From assembly GCA_050084515.1 (NCBI GenBank), contig CM114271.1, positions 14,136,001-14,200,000 on the forward strand: a stretch of DNA of 64,000 nt, given 5' to 3'. Below the pieces are notes generated by a model. It saw only the letters and a program-made list of their open reading frames with translations. It did no database searches and was not told the origin of the DNA. The stretch's first letter is position 1. Each line of letters opens with the position of its first letter. Shown in pieces: positions 42,586 to 53,581 of this stretch. This DNA is from Blasia pusilla. Its lineage: Eukaryota; Marchantiophyta; Marchantiopsida; Blasiales. The translations under genes were made by a program, and so were the position numbers.

Positions 42586-43089
42586 CCTAAAATGAACTTG
42601 AAGAAAGTTGTACATTAGAGCATCCCTCTAGTCGTAGATATGGTTCGGTTAGTAATACTTGCTGATGTTTTGTTTCGGATACAATTTTGACAGTGTACCA
42701 ACACTAGAATTTAGTCTACATGAAGTTATCTTTGTGATATAAAATGGGCCATTTTTTTAATCATTTCTATATGCATGCCCTTGCATTTCTATCTAGCTAT
42801 GTTTCTCACTTCTTCCCAATGTTTGAGATGATATCATGTCCCTACTCACTCCTCGCCTCACTCTCTTTCAATCTGAAACTTGTTAGTAGGAGTAGAACTA
42901 GCTAATAAATAGAAAGTATTCTCTGTTAGATTTTCTTTCTTGTCTTTCTTCATTCAAGGTTGTAAGCTTGAGACAGGGAAGGGTTTTGTATATGGGGCAT
43001 CATATCCTATTTGAATGCCATACCTCAAGTATCTTCCCCTAATCTCCTGGAGATAATGAACATCAAATAATGTAAAGTTGTCATACACT

Positions 43090-43882
43090 ATAGTAAGTCA
43101 TATCAAAGAAACTGAATCATTTACAAGAGTCATATATGTCTATCTTATGTCATTTTTTTGAATCAAATTGATCAATATGACTCAGTCATATTTTATGACA
43201 TAGTCATCATGAGTCATTTCAGAAAGATCTGAATCTTCTATGTGACTCATTCATATTTTATGACTCAAGAACACAATCATTCATACAAATAAAAAAGATC
43301 AATATGACCCAAATGATCATAATGACTAACTTTTAGGTGACCTATATGACTGAATATATGACTCATGTATCACGACTCGGTCATTTTAACAAATTTTGGT
43401 AACCTCTATGACTTGGTATATGAATCAGTCATTTAAACCATCCAAGTGATTTATATGACTGAGAAGGCATCACCACCAAGTCATTTAGACCATCAGAGTG
43501 ATAGATATGACTCAGTCATAGATCATAACTAAGTCATTTTGACCAATCCAAATGATGAATATGACTAAGTCATAATTTATCATTGCCACGTGTCAACATA
43601 TAATTGTTTTCTTCGAGTCATTGCCATGTCACATGCTGACATGGCTATTGGAATATATGACTACATTCTATCATATGTTGCTTGATGATGTGTGAGTCAT
43701 TGTTAATAATGACTAGCCGAAATATTGATTAGAGTTATCCCAAAATGACTCTAGTCATGGCATGGTATATGACTAGGCTTTTATGACTCCATGAGTCATC
43801 AGTCATTGTCAATCATTTACGGACATATATGACTAACATAAGTCATATAAGCCAGTCATAAAAACCAAGATTTGTTCTAGTG
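43090..43882. mobile_element. CACTA-type transposon end with subterminal TGACT repeats (right)
   Basis: About 790 bp is full of ATGACT and AGTCAT in both orientations and ends ATTTGTTCTAGTG at 43882, the inverted form of CACTAGAACAAAT. It mirrors 15362-16135. Short differences in the tip (CACTAGAACAAATC here and CACTAAAACAAATT at left) mean either two related elements or one element with diverged ends. Confidence 0.75.
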
Positions 43883-43960
43883 CTACGTGTCACAAAGAGA
43901 ACCAAGTTTTGAAATGTGCAGGTCTCAACCTATGGATCCAAGACTTGCAGTGGAGGAAGG

Positions 43961-44451
43961 TGTCACATCTTAGTTTGACGTAGGTAGAGTTCTATCGCGT
44001 CAACGGCATAGAGAGTCGGCGGTTTGTTCGGGTGTAACTTCATCCCGAGATGTTCGATGAGGTTGGCGACAAGTCTGTTGTGTTGGGAACCTCGTTTATG
44101 GCGATTTCCCTATTTTGGTTTTAGCCTGAGAGGTGACTTGTTGAACGAATCAATGGCCACCCGGTAATCTGTGCATGCAGGTTACCGTTTGGAGGGCTAT
44201 TTTTGGGAGAAGAGCCTTTTGGCTCTTCCCCCAAGGGTATAAGAGTGAGGGAGATGGCTTTGTCAAGCCATCTTTCTCATGTTGAGCCTTAGGAGCGCCT
44301 CTCTTGCATAGACGTATGTGGATATGTAGGAGTTAGGGTGCTAGCGTCTGGATTCCCTCATAGTAGAGGATGGATGTGGTTCGATATGCCGATGTAGATT
44401 CATGAGTGGAGTTTTAGGCCGGATGAGCCATTTTTACTACTCTTTGATTTT
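43961..44451 (+). repeat. Ty3 element 3 left block B with TATA box and hairpins
   Basis: Related to block B of element 2. It has GAAGAGCC-TTTT-GGCTCTTC (44209-44228), GTATAAGAG (44237-44245) and GATGGCTT-TGTC-AAGCCATC (44253-44272). Spacing of the three features is the same as in element 2. Confidence 0.88.
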
Positions 44452-45643
44452 GCATGAAAAAGATGCGAAGGGGTAGGGAATTTGTTGTTTGCAGGTAGGC
44501 AAGCGAGTTGCCTCGGTGGGGAGCCCTGGAGACGCGTGTGTGGCGTTTTATGTGTTGTTTTATGTTTGGAAGGTTGTGCGCGGAAGCGCTGTCCATTTTG
44601 CCTAGATTTTGCTAGTGCGGGTTCACAGGGGACAACAACAGAGTGTAGCGTGACGTATGGCATCAGATGTATGCGACCGAGTGTCTTGAGAGAAGGCGGG
44701 AAAAGACATTAGGGCTTGCAACCGTCAAGGGGTTGTCAAGTAAAGTCGGCCACAACTAGATTGTAGTTGCCTAGGCCTAGGGTTAGGTCCTATGTATAGG
44801 GCAGGAGTATAGGCGTATGAGTCACGAGTACAAGAGTACAAGTTCAAGTAGGCCAAAGACACTAACAAGGAAGAGTCGGGCGTCATAGGGTCACGTACCG
44901 CAGGGAGTTAAGGCAAGAGAGAGGCTGGACGACCGGAAGGGCGAGTGTCGCTTTAAGACGGGGTGGCAAGAATCAAGGCCGGGAATAGGGCGGCGAGCCA
45001 GACATGGTTCGGGTCGGACGTGGTTGAGTTGAGTTACGTAGTGGGAGAGCGTTGGTGACACTTAGTGTTTCGCGAGCATGGTGGGATTCAGGATGGGAGT
45101 TTGGCAGTTATTACGAGTCGATTGGGGGTCGACTCATAAGTTCCTCACCGACTGGGAATTTCCAGGGTTGTAATGGGGACACACGCGCCGACGCTGACGG
45201 GAGGTTTGACGTGTTGATTGAGGAGGGTGTCGTGTTGCGGAGGTTGTCAAATCAAATGGAGGAGTGAGTGTTGATGGTGCCATAGGTAGGAGGGCGTGAT
45301 CAAGTTACCCATTCGAGTCCTTTTCCCGCATTTATCTTATGTGATTGAGAGTGCTGGGTGTCGGATAGTTGCTGGGGCTAGATGGATGTAGCGATGGTGA
45401 CGAGTGTAGTCTCCATGCATGTGTAGCATGTTTGTGGATATACAGCGGTTGCCAAGTAGGGGTCACGTGTATGATCCGAGAGTGTTAGTGGTTTAGGTGA
45501 GCTAGTTTGGAGGCTCATGGTGAGCCTGAGTGTTGAGTGTGCGTGAGGCCAGGTGTGTCATCACGGGGTTACCATTGGCATAGATGAGCTAGTGAGGAGC
45601 ACGAGAGACTCTTGGTGAGTCTGAGTGTTTGAGCAAGTGAGAC
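44452..45643 (+). other. Leader of Ty3 element 3, non-coding
   Basis: The start is homologous to the element 2 leader (AATTTGTTGTTTGCAGGTAGGCAAGCGAG). No ORF resembling a known protein was seen. Confidence 0.6.
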
Positions 45644-45696
45644 ATGATGATCATCACGGCGTTCTTCCAAGGATGGGAAGAACGGGGTATTTTGAG

Positions 45697-47068
45697 TAGT
45701 AGTGGTGGTGTGACACGGAGTGGAGTGAGATACCGAGGGGTTACGAGTGAGGATCCGCCTCGACTTCCATCCGTGGCTGGATCGTCATCACTGGACACCG
45801 GGTCTAGTGACGAGATCGCAGACGGGGACAGTGTTACGTGGGGAGTGATGGATGACATGGGCCACCAGGGCATGCGTCATTTCTCGGATGCAGCAGGCAC
45901 AATAGATTTAGATGATTTCATCCTGGAGTTTGACACGTGGTGCAACTTCCAAGAGATACGGACTCCTACGCGGTTCAACCCTTTTATGGCATGAAAGGGG
46001 TTGTTCCAGCATTTGGAGGGTCCGTCGATGGATGATTACATGGAGTTCCGATCTCTATACTCTGTAGAGATCGATGCCTGGAGGGTGTATTGGGCTCCAG
46101 GTTATGTATTTATTAGTGGCCGCGAGGCGTATGATGGGATAGTGAGAGTGGAGAGACCTTCACCATCATCCCGAGAACTCGATGGAAAGGATGACAATGA
46201 GAGTGGTGAGGTGGCAAAAACCTCTCATGGTAGAAGACCATCGAGTTTTAGTCCTACAATGGAGTTCTTCCGACAGTTAGGGAGGAGCTATGAGGGCGTG
46301 CGGACAGACAAGCTGAAGAGTCTACATGATTTTCAACGGAGATCGGTAAGTCTGAGGGAGGCGTTCATGCGTATACGGCGGTTGATGGTTGCCACATATG
46401 AGGTGACTGAGGTGCAGTATTGGTATGGGATGCTGGATGACGAGTTATGGAGGAGAGTTTGAGATGCAATTTTACTTCACACCACGAAGCCCACATTAAA
46501 GGTGATCTTCGAGTTGTCTGGGCGGATAGAGCTCAACAGGAGTGAGGAGCAGGTGGTGACCACGAGATTTCTGCGGGATTCGACGGATTGACGAGTAGGA
46601 GTAGACCCACAAGTATCCCATCATGCACCAGGAGCACTTGAGCAGGCCGGTGGGCCCAGAGAGTAGGGCAGATATCGTGAGCCGATGAGGCAATGGCCCG
46701 TACCGACATATGTTTCCCAAGAGGGACCAAGGTTGGCTTGTTGGACGTGTGGTCAATCACATAGGCATAGGGACTGCCCACAGCATGGGAGAGGACCACG
46801 ATCGCCTTCGATTGCTCAGGAGCCACTAAGGATGGCCCCACCACAATTACAGTGTGATCATTATCACCGATATGGTCACACTAGGGATAGGTGTTATGAT
46901 CTTCGCCGGGAGGTATGTCTTGAGGTAGGAAGAGGACTTGGGGGCAAGAGAGTTGGTGGATATCGAGTGGTAGATGATCACGGTGGTAGAGTGCCATCAC
47001 CAATCACGGGAGATGGAGGACATGCACCTGATGCAGTGCTTCTTACGCGCATCGATCAGTTGGAGCAG
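45697..47068 (+). pseudogene. Ty3 element 3 Gag with zinc knuckles
   Basis: The capsid part runs in two frames (45697-45994 and 46001-46462) separated by a TGA at 45992 where element 2 has GCATGGAAG; G-to-A of the Trp codon explains the stop. Blocks match element 2: DLDDFILEFDTWCNF, MFQHLEGPSMDDYMEF and SLREAFMRIRRLM. Zinc knuckles follow in 46685-47068: CWTCGQSHRHRDC, and then CDHYHRYGHTRDRC, in which the second Cys is replaced by Tyr. The protein would package element RNA. Confidence 0.85.
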
Positions 47069-47074
47069 AGGATT

Positions 47075-47936
47075 TTTCGCGACCCTCATGACCAAACGAG
47101 TGCCAAGCAGAACATCGGAACATTAGCGGGCTCACGCTAAGATGGTTTGGGCATTGGAGTAGTCTTGAAGAGGAGACAAGAGACAAGACGCAAGCAAGGC
47201 TTTGCGTTTCAGATGTTGTGGTCGCGACCGAGAAACCTGGACCAAACACGGAATGAGACTCGAAAGAAGTCGAGTCTAGAAAGTGGGTTGCCAAAAGGAA
47301 GAATCCGGATTTGGAACGCCACTAGCGTTTGAGAGTTTCCGACTGTATTTATAACCATAACTTTTAGCGTGGAGATGTGTTTGGATTAAATAAGGGTGCG
47401 TTGGAAGGCTTATGGAAAGCCAGTTCAAACGCACTAAAGATTTCTACAAAGCATAACATTCCCTTGGAGAAGGTAGACCCCTGAACATATTTGATTCTAT
47501 TCATGATATGATCACCTCCTATTATCTGCTTCAGGACTGCCATGTCCTGAAGCAGATAATAGGAGCATAAGAAGCAGCTGAGAAACAACCCGGAAACGAC
47601 TGTAAGTGGAGTCGGGTTGAGGAGCTCACACAAGGTCCGTTGAACAGTTGGGATCACTAGGCACGCAAGTGTTGTTTCAAATCCCTGGACTAACCAGGAA
47701 GTCTGTTCCAAGTCTTGAAGGACTTGCCATGTTTTGGAAACTAGGAACTAAGGAAGATTAAGCTTGATGAGACGCCGAGTTGAGGACTCGGTGGGTTGGA
47801 ACGCGGGTTGGCCCAGACCCGACTAACGAGAGTGCGTTTCTGGGTGCAGATTGGCGATGAGATTGTGACCTACTGAACGTACGCTTCCGCAACACTAAAG
47901 ATTGACGTTCAAGGAGAGTAGGGAAGCGACAGGATT
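47075..47936. mobile_element. 862-bp insertion in Ty3 element 3 with a 22-bp perfect hairpin
   Basis: AGGATT is at 47069-47074 and again at 47931-47936; element 2 has a single AGGATT at the matching place (21194-21199). The insert has no clear terminal inverted repeat and no recognised ORF. Inside it, 47516-47537 and 47544-47565 form a perfect 22-bp inverted repeat with a 6-base loop (TGCCAT). The insertion class is unknown. Confidence 0.75.
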
Positions 47937-47942
47937 GGTGCC

Positions 47943-49000
47943 ATGATGATGATGCAACTACAGGTAGGCACAGAGTTGAGAGTAGCTAGTGTGGCGCCTG
48001 CCTCCACATCATACCACGATGCTGGTGAGGATTCTACGGGGATGGGATTTATGTGCAATGCGGCTCAGGTTGCGGCTGCTACGGTGGTGACTCGGGGTGT
48101 TGCAAGAGTAATTGAGCTATCGAGAGGTGGGGTTGAGACAGGAGGGGACCGATGGGCGGCAGGACAAGATTCCCCAATCCTTCATATTTTCGGAGGCACT
48201 ACATACACTTTTGATGGTGCCTCGATGATCGCCAGTGACCACGGGTGGGACAGTTGCGTCGACATCACAAGGAGTTGGAGAGACAACTCCTACGCCGGCT
48301 CGGGAGGAGCCTGTGTCGACCATGTTGTTGGAGGTGGCCACTAGGATGAGCCACGCTCCGTTGTTTTCCGCCATGGAGTTGGCGATGTCAGGAGTTGGAC
48401 CAGCGGAGGTGTTCCGGGTTGTCTCAACGTTATGTGAGCATGGAGAGGTGACTGCCTCTTGTTCACAGGTAGTTGAGGAGATGGTGGACTTGCCCTCGGA
48501 GCAAGAGCTCGAGACGTCCCCCATTGAATCATGACATGCGAAGGCGGTGAAGTCGGTAGACATGCCAGCTCCACCGGCCATTGACCTAACCATGATCACA
48601 CCAGGTGTGGTATTGTTGGATAACCAAGCAAGAGCGTTTCACTTGGTTAGTCCCACAGGTACGGTGTACCATCCGCATCGCATCCTACTTGATTTGGGAC
48701 CGCAGCCCTTGATGTTAGGGAAGGCGGCGTGTTTGGCGTTGGGATTACGGAAAGGCGACATCGAGCTTTGTCCCTTTCAGATACAAACCTCTATTGGGGG
48801 CATATCACCCACGTAGTTCATGACTCGACAAGAGTTGGTGGTTAGACTCCAGCCAAAGCATGAGTCAAATAGTGCGATGGTGTGCACTCGGGCGATTACG
48901 ACACCGGCAGAGTCATATGATGTGTTGGTAGGGAGTACGGTGTTATATCCCCTTGGTTTCATTCTGGATTTTTGGGAGGAGACAGTTTCTTATCAGCCAG
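47943..49000 (+). pseudogene. Ty3 element 3 linker and protease (active site altered)
   Basis: The linker frames (47943-48540) match element 2 (APLFSAMELA, VSTLCEHGE, DLPSEQELET). The protease part in 48547-48816 reads VVLLDNQARAFHLVSP and RILLDLGPQPLMLGKAACLALGL. The catalytic DSGA has become DLGP, so the enzyme would be inactive even without the TAG that ends this frame at 48814-48816. The region continues to about 49120 in a shifted frame. Confidence 0.85.
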
Positions 49001-49499
49001 GGTGGCCATCGGGTGATGGACGGGTGAGCAATCTACCGGTGCAGTTTACGGGAGTTAGTGATTGTCAACCGCGTGAAGATACGATGACCACGTTGGCAGC
49101 ATTCACAGGTTGTGTTCGCTGATCATGAGGGTTTGGGGAGATGAGCACACATGCGGAGGACATTCCTGTAGCGGATAGTCCCACAGAGAGACATGCCAGG
49201 GTGGGTTTCTCTTCCCATAGTGCAGGGTTGCTTTATTGTTGTTGGGGACGAGCGTTAAGATGCGTGGAGTGCAGATGAGCTAGTGAGGCAAGCATGGAGC
49301 CGTGTCTATGTTTAGAGCAGGGTACGAGAATGTTAGATCTCTTCGGAGGGATCAACATTGCGGGTTGCTGTAGTGTGCCAATGTTGCGGGGATGACGGCA
49401 CCGATGGTGCTAGATGTATGTAAGATAGGAGATCTTGTTGGGTATATATGTGTGTGCTATCTGGAGTTAGGGAGACCCAATTGCCAGCTAGGGGGGCGG

Positions 49500-49628
49500 T
49501 TGTGGGATCCCAGTGTATATGCGTGAGTTCTTTTGGTTATGTGTGGATCTAACCCGTAAGTTGGGGAAGATCGATGTTGTGTGGTGTGTAGATGTTACCA
49601 GCGATGTGGATTTTGTATGTGCACAACA
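49500..49628 (+). repeat. Ty3 element 3 block A (3' end of the element)
   Basis: It follows CAGCTAGGGGGGCGG and resembles element 2 block A (TGTGGGATCCCAGTG, GTGTGGATCTAACCCG, GGGGAAGATCG). It ends GCACAACA at 49628 and is followed at once by AAGG. Confidence 0.88.
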
Positions 49629-52600
49629 AAGGGCTTAGAATCATGGAGGAGATGAACTCAGCCTCGGGTTTAGAGAAATTACCTTATATCTATTGGAGCG
49701 GAGACCTTGCTGTGGAACCAATTGTGGCTTTCAATTTTAAAGCTCAATGTGTGTATTGTAAAGAGATTATCCACTTAGCCCCTATGCATAAGAACTTGAA
49801 GACAAACCTGGAGCAGCATGTAACGAGCAAGTTCCATATGAGAGGTGTGGAACTGAGTAGAGCAAATTCTTGTGCATCTCTAAGGACAGGAAAGGCAGGC
49901 GGACCAGTAAAGCCTTATGATAGAGACACTAAGCCCAATAATGCCCTTAAGAGGTGGCTGGTGAAGTGTTCTCGGCCTGGGGGGTCTCAACATGGCGGAG
50001 GTTCTGAAGGTGAGGCTTCACATAATGAAAATCTTGTCGACTTTCCGTTATCTCAATTGTGTTGGGGTTATTGGAGAGACACTATGGAGGTCTCTGGGAT
50101 TCAGAAACAAGTAAAGCCAATTTTGCATGATCAGAAGGGAGGCAAAACATGGGAACCACATTCCAGAGGTAGGAAGAGGGTGTTCAACCCCACATCTGAG
50201 TGTTGGGTGGACATAAGGGGTTTGCTCAGACCAATTAATTGTTTGCATGTTAGTAGATTGGGAGGTGGTTTTAAGCATCTCACTTGTGATGAGTGCTTCA
50301 AGCTAACTAAAGAGGGTGATTTTAGGATGAGAGTTGACAGAGAAGACAAGACTTGGACTCGATGAGGGACAAGATCGACCTTGATGTGCATAAGATTGGA
50401 CTATCTCACAAAGCTTGAGCTGCGGTTGCAAGCTCGTACTTATGCTCGTGAGAGGAGAACATTGCTCTTGATCAATTTTGGCTTGAGAAAGAGGGTATGT
50501 GCACTCCAGACGAAGAAACATAAACTAGACTTCCTGTTAGATCGGGCACCTGATAGGAAAGATTTGCTTTCTTTCCTTCAAAACATTACAGTGGCACATA
50601 GGAGTGGATCCTTTGGAAGACGAGAAGCCCTTTGGGACTATCTCCAAGATCTAGGAAAAAATCTGAATAGGAAAGAGAAGGGGCACAGATTTTCAAAAAG
50701 AACAAAAGCCATTGCCCATGCACTTTTGCAATTTGGCGGTTGACCTGTAGCAAGATGCCTAGCGTTGAACCTTATGGGCCCAAGTTTAAGTACATTAAAA
50801 AGAGAAAGGAGAAAGTTTGTTCCCTTTCGATGCAGCATTAGATTAGAGGTGTTTAAAGAAGTGGGACGGATACTGATTGCAGTAAAGGAGAGAAATGGTA
50901 TCACTAGGGATGTCCCTGTGGTGTTTGCTGAAGACGAAACCAGGGTGAAAGGTCGTGTGAGGTATTTTCTTAATCACATGCTTTTACATTGAACTATTTG
51001 ATGTCTTGAATGGTAGAGCATACCTTGTTTTTGAAGTTGCTTTGTACTGCCTTTTGAAGAAAATCTTAGGTTTCTTTTTCTCCTTGTGGTAGGTGGGAAT
51101 CGAAGTGGGATACTCTGTTGGGTTTTTGTGGTCCGTCTGAAAACCATCAATGTAGTTTAGGCTTGGAAATTGTGGTTGGAGAGGGAGATGAGGGATATGA
51201 GAAAATCATGTCCACATTTGAGAGTAATATAATTGGTGTTTATGCTTGTGTAATTGTTGTAAGCCCTCTACAAGAAAAACTTCCCAAACTAGTTATTTAT
51301 GCCACGTGCACATGTAATGGATTTACAGTTGCTTGGGAAAGGTCTGAGTGGGAGGATATGAAAACCATGTGGGATGCATATTGTAGGGAATTGGTAGGCT
51401 CTATTATTGGGAATGCTTCTGATGGTGATGCACAAAGGCGTAAGCTTACGCTTGAAGATTATATGAGTAGAGTACTATATAGGGATCACCCTCGTAAGGG
51501 TCTGAATTGGGCAGGGTGGGGATTCACAATACATGAATAACCTAATGGGGATTATGGAGGGTTTTGTGATCAAGATCCTCCTCATTGTGGGAAGAAATTT
51601 TTGAACCCATTAGATAGAGCAAACCATCCAATTATGTTAGGTCCTTACATAGCGTCTTTAGAACAAGTACAACTGGTGTACAACCTTTATCCTAACAAGC
51701 AACATCATCTAACATTTGATGATACAAAAAGAAGGGATAGACAGAATTGGGCCTCTGCACAGAGAGTTGCCAGTAGAGGAGTGCAAGCTTGTCTTCATGA
51801 CTTGCAAACAGGTGATGATGCTCTACAGGAGAGAACTTTGGGTACAGAGATATACCTATCAATTTTTGCTAATTACATCGATGTTTTTTTCTCCCATGAT
51901 TGTGTGAAACATGATTTGTGGACTCGAATCATGCTCTGTTCAAAAATCACATCATTCCTACGACTACGGAGTTTGTGGTTGAAGTTACGTAGTGATACAT
52001 ATTCTGAAAAGAACATGATTAGTCTGCAAGCGTTTCATGATGTGAATATGTCATGTCACTATGCTATGCAACTAATTTTCCTCTTTAGAGAAAAATATCC
52101 CTTGCTTCATGTTCCTCTTCATCTAACAAGATCAGATTGTTGTGAAATCTTCTTTTCTAAAGTTGGAGGGATGGCGGATCATGAGCGGAATTATGATTTT
52201 GGAGTTCTGATGGATTCCGTCTCAGGTTTAAATAGAATTTTTGTATTAGAGTATAGTGTAGAAGGGTTGAAATTGGGAAGGGCTCACAAGAAAATGGAGC
52301 ATATTTGGCATGACTTACATCCTCTCCTTCCATGCCAATTACCAATAATTTTGGAGGATTAAAACAGTATTGCCACAGATGACCTTGTTGTGGATGCCTT
52401 GAAGCCGGGTTTGTGGGAGGCTCAAAATATTTGCATAAGATAAGAGATGAATCCACATACATCAGAGATTGATAAAAGGTGGTGGAATACACCTTGGGTG
52501 ATAGAAACCCAAATCTGGAAGAAATATGTCATTTCCATCTAGACCATGGAAATTGATCATGATGAAGAGGCGGAACCAGAAGATGACGTTACACCTCTTG

Positions 52601-53581
52601 AGGATTCAAACCTTGGGAGATCAAGATTTCCTCCACCGACTCAAGATGGAAATGGAGACGACTTGGACCTCATTGATAATGCATTGTGGAACATGAATGA
52701 TACTAGTCATACTTTACCTGGAGATGATGATATGCTAGATGATGGATTGAATGATATATATGTTGTTGGGAATGAAGTTGATAATGTTTTTGAGGAATTC
52801 ATATCTTCAGAACTTCATGGTAGGTAGGAGAGAATCAACAAAGTAACTCCTATAGTTACATTTGAGGGGAGTTAGATATAAAAGTCTAGTCTTATGAGTC
52901 TACTTGTGGAAAATCCTTCTCCTTCAAGAGATAGATTGAAGGAGAAGGTCTAGCATTTAAGGGAAGGCGAGGGAATCTATTCATTGGAATAGTTTCATGG
53001 AGAATAGAGATGATAAAAGAGAGAAGATAATTATCGATATTGGTTCTGATATTGTTGTTGTATTTGCATCATGTCCAACTGTTCTTCAACCATGTAGGTC
53101 CACTCGAGCATCATTAGCTGCTAACAAAGGAAGAGGAAAAGGAAAAGGAAAAGGGAAAACATCAAGGCCTAAAGACATTAACGAGGCATCTATTTTGAGT
53201 GGATGTGATCAAATCATTTGGATAGGAAGAGTTCAGAAAATTAGGAGGAAATATGGAGCCAAGTTTGCTCGATCTAGACGTGAAGTGGATTTGCTAAATG
53301 GACCTATCCCTCTGAATGAAGGTGGCCAATCTGTATCCCAAGTCATGTGTAATTGGTATAAGCCAGTAGGCAATAGCAAGAACAAGTTTAAATATAATGA
53401 GGTAGATACTAGATGGATTGATATTGAGATGGTAGTGAGCTTGGTGACCATGCAAGTTACATGCGGGGGTCTGGTGAAGACATGGACTTTAAATGAGAAT
53501 GATAGAAAGGTCCTTGAGAGATTTCTAGAGGAGCTACTGCATGGCTCGTCTTTCCACCAATGCACTAAACTCTTGAGGTAG

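Larger units (their letters stand above)
43961..49628 (+). mobile_element. Ty3 element 3: internally deleted relative of element 2 with ends B and A only
   Basis: The element is 5668 bp, starts TGTCACATCTT, ends GCACAACA and is flanked by AAGG (43957-43960 and 49629-49632). B lies at 43961 to about 44451, and A at 49500-49628 after the polypurine tract. There is no second B. It contains leader, Gag, linker, protease and the first motif of the methyltransferase (MLDLFGGIN at 49330-49356), then jumps to the 3' end, so most of pol is gone. An 862-bp foreign insertion lies after the Gag zinc knuckles. It interrupts the transposase-like gene after codon ten. Confidence 0.92.
43932..53581 (+). pseudogene. 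BED-finger transposase-like gene, decayed and split by Ty3 element 3
   Basis: The start codon is at 43932, after an acceptor-like AAATGTGCAG. Ten codons precede Ty3 element 3; the frame resumes at 49633. A BED-like zinc finger follows (CVYC at about 49750, then LEQHVTSKFH). A probable catalytic segment has VVFAEDETRVKG (50918-50952); a GT..AG intron at 50962-51092 then joins it to WESKWDTLLGFCG. The C-terminal core has SDCCEIFFSKVGG (about 52133-52170) and NYDFGVLMDS. The 52997-53581 ORF is Lys-rich and then ends with a LERFLEELL helix. In-frame stops occur near 50363, 50743, 51540, 52362 and 52441, with a frame shift near 50350-50410. The layout suggests a DDE-type transposase or a gene domesticated from one. 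I cannot name the superfamily. Confidence 0.6.
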
